DNA of 18,970 nucleotides from CAYNGH01 sp964396845 (GTDB lineage Bacteria; Vulcanimicrobiota; JAJTBE01; CAYNGH01): the NCBI GenBank assembly GCA_964396845.1, contig CAYNGH010000053.1, forward strand, positions 1 to 18,970. Direction: 5' to 3'. The notes below the pieces were generated by a model that saw nothing but the letters and a program-made list of their open reading frames with translations, made no database searches and was not told where the DNA came from. The stretch's first letter is position 1; each line of letters opens with the position of its first letter. The translations under genes and the position numbers were made by a program. Of this stretch, positions 1-7,086 are shown piece by piece.

Positions 1-89
1 CCCAAATATCATCGAAACAGTATCAGACCACAAACAGAATTGAAACAACTGCCTTCTTCTATGAAAATTTAACAGATCACACATATAAA

Positions 90-126
90 AAGTAATGACA
101 AGAATTGCAAATACTTGTCATTACTT
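90..126 (+). other. Perfect 13-bp inverted repeat inside repeat copy A
   Basis: Arms AAGTAATGACAAG (90-102) and CTTGTCATTACTT (114-126) are exact reverse complements separated by the 11-base loop AATTGCAAATA. No T-tract follows, so this is not a canonical terminator. The counterpart in copy B (12357-12389) keeps the same loop core and stem length, but with two G-T pairs. It could be an RNA hairpin or a dyad operator. Confidence 0.7.
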
Positions 127-152
127 GAGTTAAAGCTTTTTGGAGGGGGTTT

Positions 153-185
153 GGGGGAATCCTTTTTCTCGAAAAAGGTTCCCCC
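153..185 (+). other. GC-capped hairpin, terminator-like but without a T-tract
   Basis: The left strand is GGGGGAATCCTTTTT (153-167) and the right strand AAAAAGGTTCCCCC (172-185), with loop CTCG and a single bulged T at 160. The stem has 14 pairs. The following bases are GGAAATAAAAAA, not T-rich, so intrinsic termination on the + strand is doubtful. It sits in the part of the repeat that differs most between the two copies. Confidence 0.55.
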
Positions 186-237
186 GGAAATAAAAAATGA
201 GTAAGTCCTGATTTTTATTGCCGATTGTCATAATACC

Positions 238-257
238 GTCGGGGTATCAACCCCGAC
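238..257 (+). promoter_or_regulatory. Leader hairpin just upstream of the pdp ribosome binding site
   Basis: GTCGGGG (238-244) pairs perfectly with CCCCGAC (251-257) around the loop TATCAA. It is followed by a weak T-rich stretch (AAGTTCTTTT), and the AGGAG ribosome binding site begins 13 bases later at 271. Position and stability suggest a transcript leader element, possibly a weak attenuator or a translation-modulating hairpin. No known riboswitch class is recognisable. Confidence 0.45.
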
Positions 258-280
258 AAGTTCTTTTACAAGGAGTTTTT

Positions 281-1597
281 ATGCTGGCTTATGATGTTAT
301 CTTGAAGAAAAGGGACGGCCGACAGCTGACCGGTGAACAGCTGGAATACATAGTGGGGGGATATGTCCGGGGAGATATTCCCGATTACCAGATGGCTGCT
401 TTTTTGATGGCGGTTTTTTTCCGGGGAATGACGGATCGGGAAACTTCAGAGCTGACGATGCTAATGGCCCGATCCGGCGAGATGGTGGATCTGTCTTCGA
501 TTCCCGGTGTCAAGGTGGACAAGCACAGTACCGGCGGTGTGGGAGATACCACAACCCTGATTTTAGCTCCCCTGGTGGCGTCGGCGGGCCTGCCTGTGGC
601 CAAGATGTCCGGCCGGGGTCTGGGGCATACCGGCGGTACCCTGGACAAGATGGAATCGATACCGGGAATGACTGTTTCCCTTACGAAAAAGGAGTTCACA
701 GACCAGGTCAACAGAATCGGAATTGCAGTGATTGGTCAGACCGCAGACCTGGTGCCGGCGGACCGCAAAATGTATGCCCTGCGGGATATTACCGCCACCA
801 TCGACAGCATCCCCCTGATTGCGGCATCCATCATGAGCAAGAAGATTGCCTCGGGTACCGATGCAATTCTGTTGGATGTAAAAACCGGCAACGGCGCCTT
901 TATGAAAGATATAAAAGACGCCCGGAAACTGGCGGAGCTTATGGTCAGCATCGGAAACAGCGTGGGGCGCAAAACCGCAGCCCTCATCACCGATATGAGC
1001 CAGCCCCTGGGCACTCACATTGGCAATGCTCTGGAAGTCAAGGAAGCAGTGGAAATACTCCGGGGAGATCACCGGGGGACCCCGCTTTGGGATGTTTCTC
1101 TTTCTCTGGGGGCTTATCTTCTGTTCATGGGTGGAGCTGCGGTGAGTCCCGAGGAAGGAAGGGCAAAAATGGAAGTCCTGCTGGAATCGGGAAAGGGCGC
1201 CGAGAAACTGGAACAACTAATCGAAGCCCAGAAGGGTGAGCCAAGGGTTGTCCAGAATTTGTCGCTACTGCCTCAGGCAGGACACCAGCTGGAGATTCTA
1301 TCCCGCAAATCCGGCTTTGTGACGGGCTTTGACACCGAGGGAGTCGGTCACTGTGCATTGCTTCTGGGAGCCGGACGGCGGAAAAAAACGGATCCCGTGG
1401 ATCCCGCAGTGGGGCTTGTTCTAAAGAAACGGCTGGGGGACAAGGTCGAAAGGAATGAACCCCTTGCCACCATATATGCCAACGACTCATCCCGGGCAAG
1501 AGAAGCATCGGAATACTTCACCCGCTCTATCACCATTGACAGCAGTGAGCCCGAGCCAATAAAATTGATCCACGACACGATTCCCCCGACATCATAG
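281..1597 (+). CDS. pdp: Pyrimidine-nucleoside phosphorylase
   Basis: A cytosolic salvage enzyme that reversibly phosphorolyses uridine, deoxyuridine or thymidine to the free base and (deoxy)ribose-1-phosphate. The 438-residue product has the usual length. The family signature SGRGLGHTGGTLDKME lies at about residues 110-125, preceded by the phosphate-binding stretch VDKHSTGGVGD (79-89). Further conserved parts are YALRDITATIDSIPLIAASI and the SKKIASG segment. The wording KHSTGGVGDTTTL and PVAKMSGRG matches Gram-positive Pdp better than enterobacterial DeoA, so broad pyrimidine specificity is inferred. The start at 281 is preceded by AGGAG at 271-275 with ideal spacing. A TTG at 218 in frame would add 21 residues without family similarity and is rejected. 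No neighbouring salvage genes are visible. A terminator follows at 1644, so the gene is probably monocistronic. Confidence 0.95.
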   Translation: MLAYDVILKKRDGRQLTGEQLEYIVGGYVRGDIPDYQMAAFLMAVFFRGMTDRETSELTMLMARSGEMVDLSSIPGVKVDKHSTGGVGDTTTLILAPLVASAGLPVAKMSGRGLGHTGGTLDKMESIPGMTVSLTKKEFTDQVNRIGIAVIGQTADLVPADRKMYALRDITATIDSIPLIAASIMSKKIASGTDAILLDVKTGNGAFMKDIKDARKLAELMVSIGNSVGRKTAALITDMSQPLGTHIGNALEVKEAVEILRGDHRGTPLWDVSLSLGAYLLFMGGAAVSPEEGRAKMEVLLESGKGAEKLEQLIEAQKGEPRVVQNLSLLPQAGHQLEILSRKSGFVTGFDTEGVGHCALLLGAGRRKKTDPVDPAVGLVLKKRLGDKVERNEPLATIYANDSSRAREASEYFTRSITIDSSEPEPIKLIHDTIPPTS

Positions 1598-1643
1598 AGA
1601 TACTTGATATATGATATAGGTATGCGGTTTTATGACAGTTCTT

Positions 1644-1679
1644 TCCCTTGTCTGTCCACAGGCAGGGGACTTTTTTTTT
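1644..1679 (+). terminator. Intrinsic terminator after pdp
   Basis: An 11-pair stem, TCCCTTGTCTG (1644-1654) with CAGGCAGGGGA (1659-1669), includes two G-U pairs. The loop is TCCA, and the stem is followed by C and nine consecutive Ts (1671-1679). It lies 47 bases after the pdp stop codon. Confidence 0.9.
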
Positions 1680-1735
1680 CTGACTCCATGAACATCAGTA
1701 TTTTTAAGGGATGGTGCAATTTTTCATGGAGGAAA

Positions 1736-1780
1736 ATGAAAGATCAAAGGGAATATGAGTTTCAGGCAAAGATACACTAA
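1736..1780 (+). CDS. Possible 14-codon leader ORF upstream of ppdK
   Basis: ATG at 1736 opens a 14-codon frame (MKDQREYEFQAKIH, stop TAA 1778-1780). It follows a Shine-Dalgarno-like GGAGG (1728-1732) with only three bases of spacing and ends 24 bases before the ppdK start. It lies between the pdp terminator and ppdK, where a regulatory uORF could sit. There is no evidence of translation beyond the ribosome-binding-site-like sequence, and no run of one amino acid suggests attenuation. Confidence 0.2.
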   Translation: MKDQREYEFQAKIH

Positions 1781-1804
1781 CTACAATCAAACAGAGGTGA
1801 TACA

Positions 1805-4621
1805 ATGAGTAATACTGCGACAATCGGTACCGACACGAAACAGATTTATCTGTTCAGAGAAGGCAACAAGGATATGAAGGATCTCCTGGGAGGCAAAGGC
1901 GCCAACCTGGCGGAGATGACATCCCTGGGGCTTCCAGTTCCTCCAGGCTTTACCATTACTACAAAGGTGTGCAATCAATATTCAAAGGCAGGCAAACTGC
2001 CCGACGGATTGATCGAAGGCATCCGCACTTCCATGGCGGACATTGAGAAACAGATGGGGATGAAATTCGGCGACAGCGAAAATCCCCTGCTGGTATCAGT
2101 CCGGTCCGGGGCGAAGTTTTCCATGCCCGGAATGATGGACACTGTGCTGAACCTGGGCCTCAACGACAAAACCGTTGAGGGGCTTATCAAAAAGACAAAC
2201 AACCCCCGCTTTGCCTATGATGCCTATCGGCGGTTCGTGATGATGTTCGCCGATGTGGTCACCGGGGTTTCCAAGAACAAGTTCGACGAGGTTTTCAAGG
2301 AAAGACGGGCTGAGTTAGGCTACAAGTTTGACTATGAGATTCCCGCAGAAGAGCTCAAGAAGATAGTCGGCGATTTCAAGAAGATATACAAGGACTCCCT
2401 GGGCAAGGATTTCCCCGATGATGTCTATACCCAGCTTCATATGGCGGTGGAAGCGGTTTTCCGTTCATGGAACAACGAACGGGCCATTATCTATCGGAAT
2501 CGTGAAGGGATCCCCCACGACCTGGGGACTGCGGTGAATGTTCAGTCTATGGTTTACGGCAACATGGGCGATCAGTCCGGCACCGGGGTAGCCTTCACCA
2601 GGGATTCCCAGAACGGCGAGAAAACTGTGACCGGCGACTTTCTCATCAACGCCCAGGGTGAAGATGTGGTGGCGGGAGTCCGCAACACCCTGCCCCTGGA
2701 CGAGATGAACCGAATTCATCCTCAGCTTTACAAGGATTTCATAGCAATATGTGAAAAGCTGGAGCGCCACTACAAGGATATGCAGGATATGGAGTTCACC
2801 ATCCAGGAAGGGAAGCTTTTCCTTCTGCAGACCCGTAACGCCAAACGTTCACCCATCGCAGCCATCAAGATTGCCAGGGATATGGTTCACGAGAGCCTCA
2901 TCACCAGAGAAATGGCAGTTGACCGCATCAGCCCGGATCAGATTGATCTTCTGCTCCACCCTTACTTTGATGAGTCGGAGAAATCAAAGGCCCGGGATGA
3001 AGGCAAGATGCTGGCAAAGGGAGTGAATGCATCTCCCGGTGCTGCCACAGGTATGATTGTATTTGAGGCCGATGATGCTATCAGGATTCATGGTGAGGGC
3101 AACCCGGTAATCCTGACCCGGCCTGAAACCACTCCTGACGATGCCGGCGGAATGTCGGTGGCGGAAGGAATCCTCACTACCACTGGCGGGCCTGCATCCC
3201 ACGCAGCGTTGGTTGCCCGTGGATGGGGAATCCCCTGTGTGGTGGGCTGTGAAGCCATCACCGTTGATTTGAGGGCGAAAACCATGACCGTCGGCGACAA
3301 AGTTTTCCACGAAGGGGATTATATTTCCCTGGATGGAACCTCCGGCGAAGTTTTCCAGGGCAAAATACCTTCGGTGAAGCCCGAAGAACTTATGAAAGAG
3401 GCGCAGGAGATCCTCTCCTGGGCTGATGAAATCCGCCGTCTTGGAGTATATGCCAATGCGGACACTCCCAGGGATGCCACCAGGGCCCGTAACTTTGGCG
3501 CCGAGGGCATTGGCCTATGCCGTACCGAGCATATGTTCATGGAGCCGGATCGTCTTCCCATCGTGCAGAAAATGATCATGGTGGCCGGCGATGCGGAAAG
3601 AGGCAAACGGGCCATCGACCGCCTCGAGAAGGAACTCTCTGTGGCTGAGCCTGACAAGAAGGCAAACATACAGAAGATCCTCGACGAGCAGAGAAAAGAA
3701 ACCGGTGAGTCCTGGAACATATACCAGGATTGCCTGTCAAAGTTAGAGCCGATACAGAGGGAGGATTTCTATGGAATCCTCAAGGCCATGGAAGGCAACT
3801 GGGTCATCATCCGCTTGCTGGATCCGCCTCTTCACGAGTTTTTACCCAACCGGGACGAACTCCTGGAGAAGGTCATCACCCTGAAGCTGACCGGTGGCGA
3901 CAAGAAAGAGCTGGAAGAAACCCGGGTCCTGCTGGACAAGGTGACCAAGCTCCACGAGTTCAACCCCATGCTGGGTCTGCGGGTCTGCCGTCTGGGGATA
4001 GTGTATCCTTCTCTTTACCGGATGCAGGTGAAGGCCATCATCGAAGCCTCCTGCCAGCTGAAGAAAGAAGGGATCGACGCCAGAACCGAGATAATGATTC
4101 CCGGTGTCGGCCATGAAAACGAGATGTTCACTCTGCGCAAGATGGTTGACGAGGAAGCCAGCAAGGTCATGGATCGAGAAGGAGTCCAGGTTGTATATAA
4201 AGTCGGCACCATGATTGAGCTTCCCCGGGCCTGCACCAGAGCGGATATTATCGCCGACGAGGAAAAGGGCGCTCAGTTCTTCTCCTTCGGCACTAACGAC
4301 CTGACCCAGACCACTTACGGCTATTCCCGGGATGATGCTGCTGGAACCTTCATTCCAGTCTATATCGAAACAGGAATCCTGGAGGTGGATCCCTTCCAGA
4401 AACTGGACAGGGAAGGGGTTGGCCGGCTTATGAAGATGGCTGTGGAAGAGGGACGCAAATCCTACAGCAAGCTGGAGATTGGCATCTGCGGTGAGCATGG
4501 CGGAGAACCCTCATCGGTGGAGTTCTGCCATCTTATCGGCCTCAACTATGTGTCCTGTTCGCCCTTCCGGGTTCCCATTGCCCGGCTGGCGGCAGCCCAC
4601 GCGGCTATCCGCAACAAGTAA
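1805..4621 (+). CDS. ppdK: Pyruvate, phosphate dikinase (PPDK)
   Basis: Cytosolic enzyme interconverting pyruvate + ATP + Pi and PEP + AMP + PPi, used by many anaerobes in PPi-linked glycolysis or gluconeogenesis. The N-terminal nucleotide-binding part starts with LLGGKGANLAEMTSLGLPVP (about 27-46) and has VSVRSGA at 97-103. The phosphohistidine domain carries GGPASHAALVARGWG, with catalytic His466. The C-terminal PEP/pyruvate barrel has GLCRTEHMF (Arg573), Arg726, Glu762, GTNDLTQ (Asn831, Asp832) and SCSPFRVP (catalytic Cys918). Two oddities are visible. The residue two before the catalytic His is Ala464, where many homologues have the Thr phosphorylated by the PDRP regulatory protein. The length is 938 residues, against roughly 875-890 usually, because of an extra charged helical stretch at about 600-650. 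ATG 1805 follows GAGGTGA (1794-1800). Confidence 0.97.
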   Translation: MSNTATIGTDTKQIYLFREGNKDMKDLLGGKGANLAEMTSLGLPVPPGFTITTKVCNQYSKAGKLPDGLIEGIRTSMADIEKQMGMKFGDSENPLLVSVRSGAKFSMPGMMDTVLNLGLNDKTVEGLIKKTNNPRFAYDAYRRFVMMFADVVTGVSKNKFDEVFKERRAELGYKFDYEIPAEELKKIVGDFKKIYKDSLGKDFPDDVYTQLHMAVEAVFRSWNNERAIIYRNREGIPHDLGTAVNVQSMVYGNMGDQSGTGVAFTRDSQNGEKTVTGDFLINAQGEDVVAGVRNTLPLDEMNRIHPQLYKDFIAICEKLERHYKDMQDMEFTIQEGKLFLLQTRNAKRSPIAAIKIARDMVHESLITREMAVDRISPDQIDLLLHPYFDESEKSKARDEGKMLAKGVNASPGAATGMIVFEADDAIRIHGEGNPVILTRPETTPDDAGGMSVAEGILTTTGGPASHAALVARGWGIPCVVGCEAITVDLRAKTMTVGDKVFHEGDYISLDGTSGEVFQGKIPSVKPEELMKEAQEILSWADEIRRLGVYANADTPRDATRARNFGAEGIGLCRTEHMFMEPDRLPIVQKMIMVAGDAERGKRAIDRLEKELSVAEPDKKANIQKILDEQRKETGESWNIYQDCLSKLEPIQREDFYGILKAMEGNWVIIRLLDPPLHEFLPNRDELLEKVITLKLTGGDKKELEETRVLLDKVTKLHEFNPMLGLRVCRLGIVYPSLYRMQVKAIIEASCQLKKEGIDARTEIMIPGVGHENEMFTLRKMVDEEASKVMDREGVQVVYKVGTMIELPRACTRADIIADEEKGAQFFSFGTNDLTQTTYGYSRDDAAGTFIPVYIETGILEVDPFQKLDREGVGRLMKMAVEEGRKSYSKLEIGICGEHGGEPSSVEFCHLIGLNYVSCSPFRVPIARLAAAHAAIRNK

Positions 4622-4644
4622 GCAACAACATATACCCCGATATA

Positions 4645-4670
4645 AAAAGACCGCCTTCTGGCGGTCTTTT
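4645..4670. terminator. Bidirectional intrinsic terminator between converging genes
   Basis: AAAAGACCGCC (4645-4655) pairs perfectly with GGCGGTCTTTT (4660-4670) around the loop TTCT. The A and T runs flank the GC stem on both sides, so the structure works in either direction. It can end ppdK transcripts on the + strand and the sigma/anti-sigma operon on the - strand. Confidence 0.9.
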
Positions 4671-4778
4671 GTCATCTGCCCAGAAATTCTGACCCTGGCA
4701 GACTGCCGTCTTGCTTTATGGATTTTCTCACCCCTACTGACAAAGCCGTTATCGGGCATCATTGCCAAAGGTTTGTTT

Positions 4779-6272
4779 TTATTTCTGGGAACCATTGGAC
4801 GGGAGCCGATGGTATCCCTGATTTTCCCACTGCTGGCCGATATACTTGAAAGCATAGGAGGGGAGGACTTTGGAATCCTCGCTAAAGTTGGAAGGAAGAA
4901 TGTTTCTATCCTTGAGTGCTCTGATGATTATCTTTCTCTCCTCCAGGGGAAGGGCGGCAAAGTCCTGGGGAGTGACCCGGGAGGGTTGAATCCTGGAGTG
5001 GATTTCCTGCATCAGGCTGATAAAATATGAATTGTCCAGAACCGGTTCCGGCAAGGTTTCATCCATGGGGGGATAATCCTCAGACAGGATTCCCCTGAAC
5101 TTGAGGTGGGAGATTATCATAGCCCTGGAATCATCAGGCAATCGGGCAAAGTCAGCTCGAAGCCTTTCCCGGTGAGGAGTGACCGGAGTGATGACCTGGC
5201 CGGTTCTCCACTGGGTACGCTTCATTTTAAAGTTTTCCCAGTCGGCATCATTACTGGGAAGGGACAGGGGAGTGGATATGTTGTTGGCCCACTGTGGAGG
5301 CGAGATGGGTTTGTCGGCCAGTCGGGGTGTTTCAAGGGATTTTCCGGCCTGGATGGGAGCGGTTGATTCTACTCTCTGATTCCATTGATACCATTCGTTA
5401 TAAACCAGTTCTCCGGGATCGATTTTTTCGATGGTTCGGTTTGTTGCACCTTTTTCAATATGGGAGCGGAACCTTTCCCCCTCCTCAATGTCTATTGCCC
5501 TTTGTTGATTCAGGTTGACCAGCACCATGCCTTCGAACACTTCAACCCTCTGCTCCCGACGGCTGTCGGTGTCCGCGGATACGGTAAAAACAGTCCCCAC
5601 CGGCTGGATGGTGTAGTTTCCCGAGGCGACACTAATCCTGCCCGAGTCGCCTTCTTCTATCCAGATTTTTCCCCGGTCCAGGCGGATCATGCCATTGACG
5701 GCACTACTCCTGTCCACCCTGAGGATTTCCACCTCGGTTCCCGATGAAAGACGGATGCTGGCGTTGCCGGTGGTGGTGATTACTGCCCGGCTCCCGTCGG
5801 TTCTAAGCCGATCTCCGGATCTCAATAGGGCAGTTGTGCCGGGGACCTTCCATACACCCCGGGAACTGACAAAATGTTCCAGGGGGCCTTCTGCGTGGGA
5901 CAGGATCATCTGATAATCATCAGCAGGCTTCAAAAGGCCGGGAATCATAAATAGTCCCACCAGTATGAGAATAACTGCCGTGGTAATCAGTGCCAACCGG
6001 AGAGATGGGGAAAACAGACGGTCAAGGAGATCCGGGAATCGGAAAGACTTTTCCATGGTTTGAATCTTCTGGTCAAGCCTTTCTTTGAACCCCTGGGGAA
6101 GAGGCTTCAAAGGCAGTTGGAGGCACATATCCCTGAGCCTTTCTGCCCTTTCATATTCCTCCCGACAGGAAGAACAACTGTCCATATGATCCAGAAGCTC
6201 CCTGCGTCGGGATACATTTAGCTCCTGGTCAACCAGCCGGTTGATTAAATTTTTTGCGACCTCGTGGTCCAT
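4779..6272 (-). CDS. Membrane anti-sigma factor: zinc-finger HC2, one TM span, FecR-like domain, duplicated C-terminal module
   Basis: The likely partner of the ECF sigma factor 13 bases upstream. The N-terminal cytosolic domain has the anti-sigma zinc-finger pattern H-x3-C-x2-C (His29, Cys33, Cys36). One membrane span follows at about 92-114 (LALITTAVILILVGLFMIPG). A FecR-like exported domain (about 140-255) has TDGSRAVITTTGNASIRLSS and later YTIQPVGTVFTVSAD and VEVFEGMVLV. The remaining ~240 residues include two tandem ~62-residue copies of an unrecognised module (about 374-436 and 437-497), each beginning DFA-x-LP and containing RxxII-x2-LK-x-R-x-IL. By family logic the FecR part senses an envelope signal and the HC2 part holds the sigma factor. 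ATG 6272 is chosen because GGGGAGAA precedes it; ATG 6302 would overlap the sigma gene and has no clear site. Confidence 0.85.
   Translation of the reverse strand: MDHEVAKNLINRLVDQELNVSRRRELLDHMDSCSSCREEYERAERLRDMCLQLPLKPLPQGFKERLDQKIQTMEKSFRFPDLLDRLFSPSLRLALITTAVILILVGLFMIPGLLKPADDYQMILSHAEGPLEHFVSSRGVWKVPGTTALLRSGDRLRTDGSRAVITTTGNASIRLSSGTEVEILRVDRSSAVNGMIRLDRGKIWIEEGDSGRISVASGNYTIQPVGTVFTVSADTDSRREQRVEVFEGMVLVNLNQQRAIDIEEGERFRSHIEKGATNRTIEKIDPGELVYNEWYQWNQRVESTAPIQAGKSLETPRLADKPISPPQWANNISTPLSLPSNDADWENFKMKRTQWRTGQVITPVTPHRERLRADFARLPDDSRAMIISHLKFRGILSEDYPPMDETLPEPVLDNSYFISLMQEIHSRIQPSRVTPQDFAALPLEERKIIIRALKDRNILPSNFSEDSKVLPSYAFKYIGQQWENQGYHRLPSNGSQK
4782..5153 (-). repeat. Two tandem copies of a ~62-residue protein module (C-terminus of the anti-sigma protein)
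   Basis: The first unit is encoded at about 5153-4965 and the second at 4964-4782. Aligned landmarks are DFARLPDDSR / DFAALPLEER, MIISHLKFRGIL / IIIRALKDRNIL, DETLP / SKVLP, and IHSR / YHRL. Identity is clear at hydrophobic and basic positions, but the DNA has diverged, so the duplication is old. No known fold is recognised. The predicted content is helical. Confidence 0.7.
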
Positions 6273-6285
6273 ATTCTTCTCCCCT

Positions 6286-6951
6286 TCAGGGGGTTCTTTC
6301 AAGATATTTTTTTAAAACCGATTGCAGTTCCCGCCTGGCCCGGTGAACCCTTGTCCGTACTGCCTGTTCTTTTAACCCCAGCATTTGGGAAATATCTTCG
6401 TAGGAAAAGCCCTCGATTTCCCGCATTACAAAAACCACACGGTTTGCCCGGGAGAGTCCTGCAATGGCTTTTTCGATGGCCCTGTTCAGCTCTTCCCGGT
6501 TCAGATGTTTCTGAGGATCCATGCTGTCATCGGCCAGCTCCTTCTGGATTGAACCCTCTGAAGTTTCGATGGAGCTGTTGAGGATCGCCAGGGTTCTTCT
6601 GTTGACCTTGAGTCGGTTCAAGGTCTTGTTGACGGCGATCCGATAAAGCCATGTGTAGAATCCCGACTGCTCTCTGAACCGGTTGAGGGATTTAAAAGCC
6701 GATAGAAAAGCTTCCTGAGTCAAGTCTTCCGCTTCCCGGGGATCCTTGATCATTCGCAGTATTGTGTTGTAAATCCGACAGGAATAACGTTCCACCAGCT
6801 GGCTGAAAACCTGTCTATCACCTAACTTGAACCGGCGGATTAAGTCGCTGTCGGCGGGGAACTGATCCTGGCCCTTGTCCTTTCCTCCTTTTGACATGAA
6901 GAGAAGGAAATTTGTTACATCTGCAAATTTTAAACCAAAATCAAAAACCAT
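6286..6951 (-). CDS. ECF-type RNA polymerase sigma factor (RpoE-like)
   Basis: Sigma-70 family, group 4. Region 2 spans about 48-115 (FSQLVERYSCRIYNTILRM, then DPREAEDLTQEAFLSAFKSL and the WLYRIAVNKTLNRLK helix). Region 4 spans about 155-208 (LSRANRVVFVMREIEGFSYE and the helix-turn-helix ISQMLGLKEQAVRTRVHRAR). No region 1 or 3 is present, as expected. The gene lies directly upstream of a membrane anti-sigma gene, the standard pairing. The start is uncertain. ATG 6951 gives 221 residues, but its only purine-rich sequence (GGGAG) touches the ATG and lies within an inverted repeat. ATG 6897 gives a more typical 203-residue protein beginning MSKGGKDKG, but has no evident ribosome binding site. 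Confidence 0.93.
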   Translation of the reverse strand: MVFDFGLKFADVTNFLLFMSKGGKDKGQDQFPADSDLIRRFKLGDRQVFSQLVERYSCRIYNTILRMIKDPREAEDLTQEAFLSAFKSLNRFREQSGFYTWLYRIAVNKTLNRLKVNRRTLAILNSSIETSEGSIQKELADDSMDPQKHLNREELNRAIEKAIAGLSRANRVVFVMREIEGFSYEDISQMLGLKEQAVRTRVHRARRELQSVLKKYLERTP

Positions 6952-6990
6952 CTCCCGGAATCTAAAAAACTTATTACCGGGAAGATGGTT
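6946..6990 (-). promoter_or_regulatory. Bulged 13-bp inverted repeat spanning the sigma-factor start region
   Basis: On the + strand AACCATCTCCCGG (6946-6958) pairs with CCGGG-A-AGATGGTT (6977-6990) with one bulged A and an 18-base loop. In the - strand mRNA the right-hand arm contains CCGGGAG followed by the AUG at 6951, so both the only ribosome-binding-site-like bases and the start codon would be paired. Two readings are possible: a translation-blocking hairpin (thermosensor-like or protein-controlled), or a dyad operator if translation actually starts at 6897. Confidence 0.6.
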
Positions 6991-7086
6991 GACTGAAACT
7001 TGTTTTTTCAGAGTGAGGCTGAAAATTTTACGACTCCCATTGTTGATAGAATCTTTTTTCGCCCCGGACTCTGTATCACCTTTTAT

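Larger units (their letters stand above)
1..212 (+). repeat. Dispersed repeat, copy A (upstream of pdp)
   Basis: AT-rich non-coding stretch that matches 12268-12581 in the same orientation. Bases 1-127 align to 12268-12392 with roughly 17 mismatches and a 2-base gap by eye. The match continues more weakly through a G-rich run (about 141-157) and resumes at about 174-211 against 12541-12580. Copy A lacks about 115 bases present in copy B. Internal structures are a 13-bp perfect inverted repeat (90-102 / 114-126, loop 11) and a bulged hairpin at 153-185. The left edge coincides with the window start, so the copy may extend beyond it. Function unknown: a mobile remnant, a leader RNA and a structured non-coding RNA are all possible. 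Confidence 0.75.

Noticed and set aside
218..280. TTG-initiated extension of pdp by 21 residues
   Set aside because: No ribosome binding site, no family similarity, and the extension overlaps the leader hairpin. ATG 281 has AGGAG at ideal spacing.
563..1216. 217-codon minus-strand frame inside pdp
   Set aside because: Antisense to a strongly conserved enzyme; low-complexity translation rich in His, Cys and Gln, without any motif.
3842..4498. 218-codon minus-strand frame inside ppdK
   Set aside because: Shadow of the conserved PPDK C-terminal domain; no ribosome binding site or recognisable domain.
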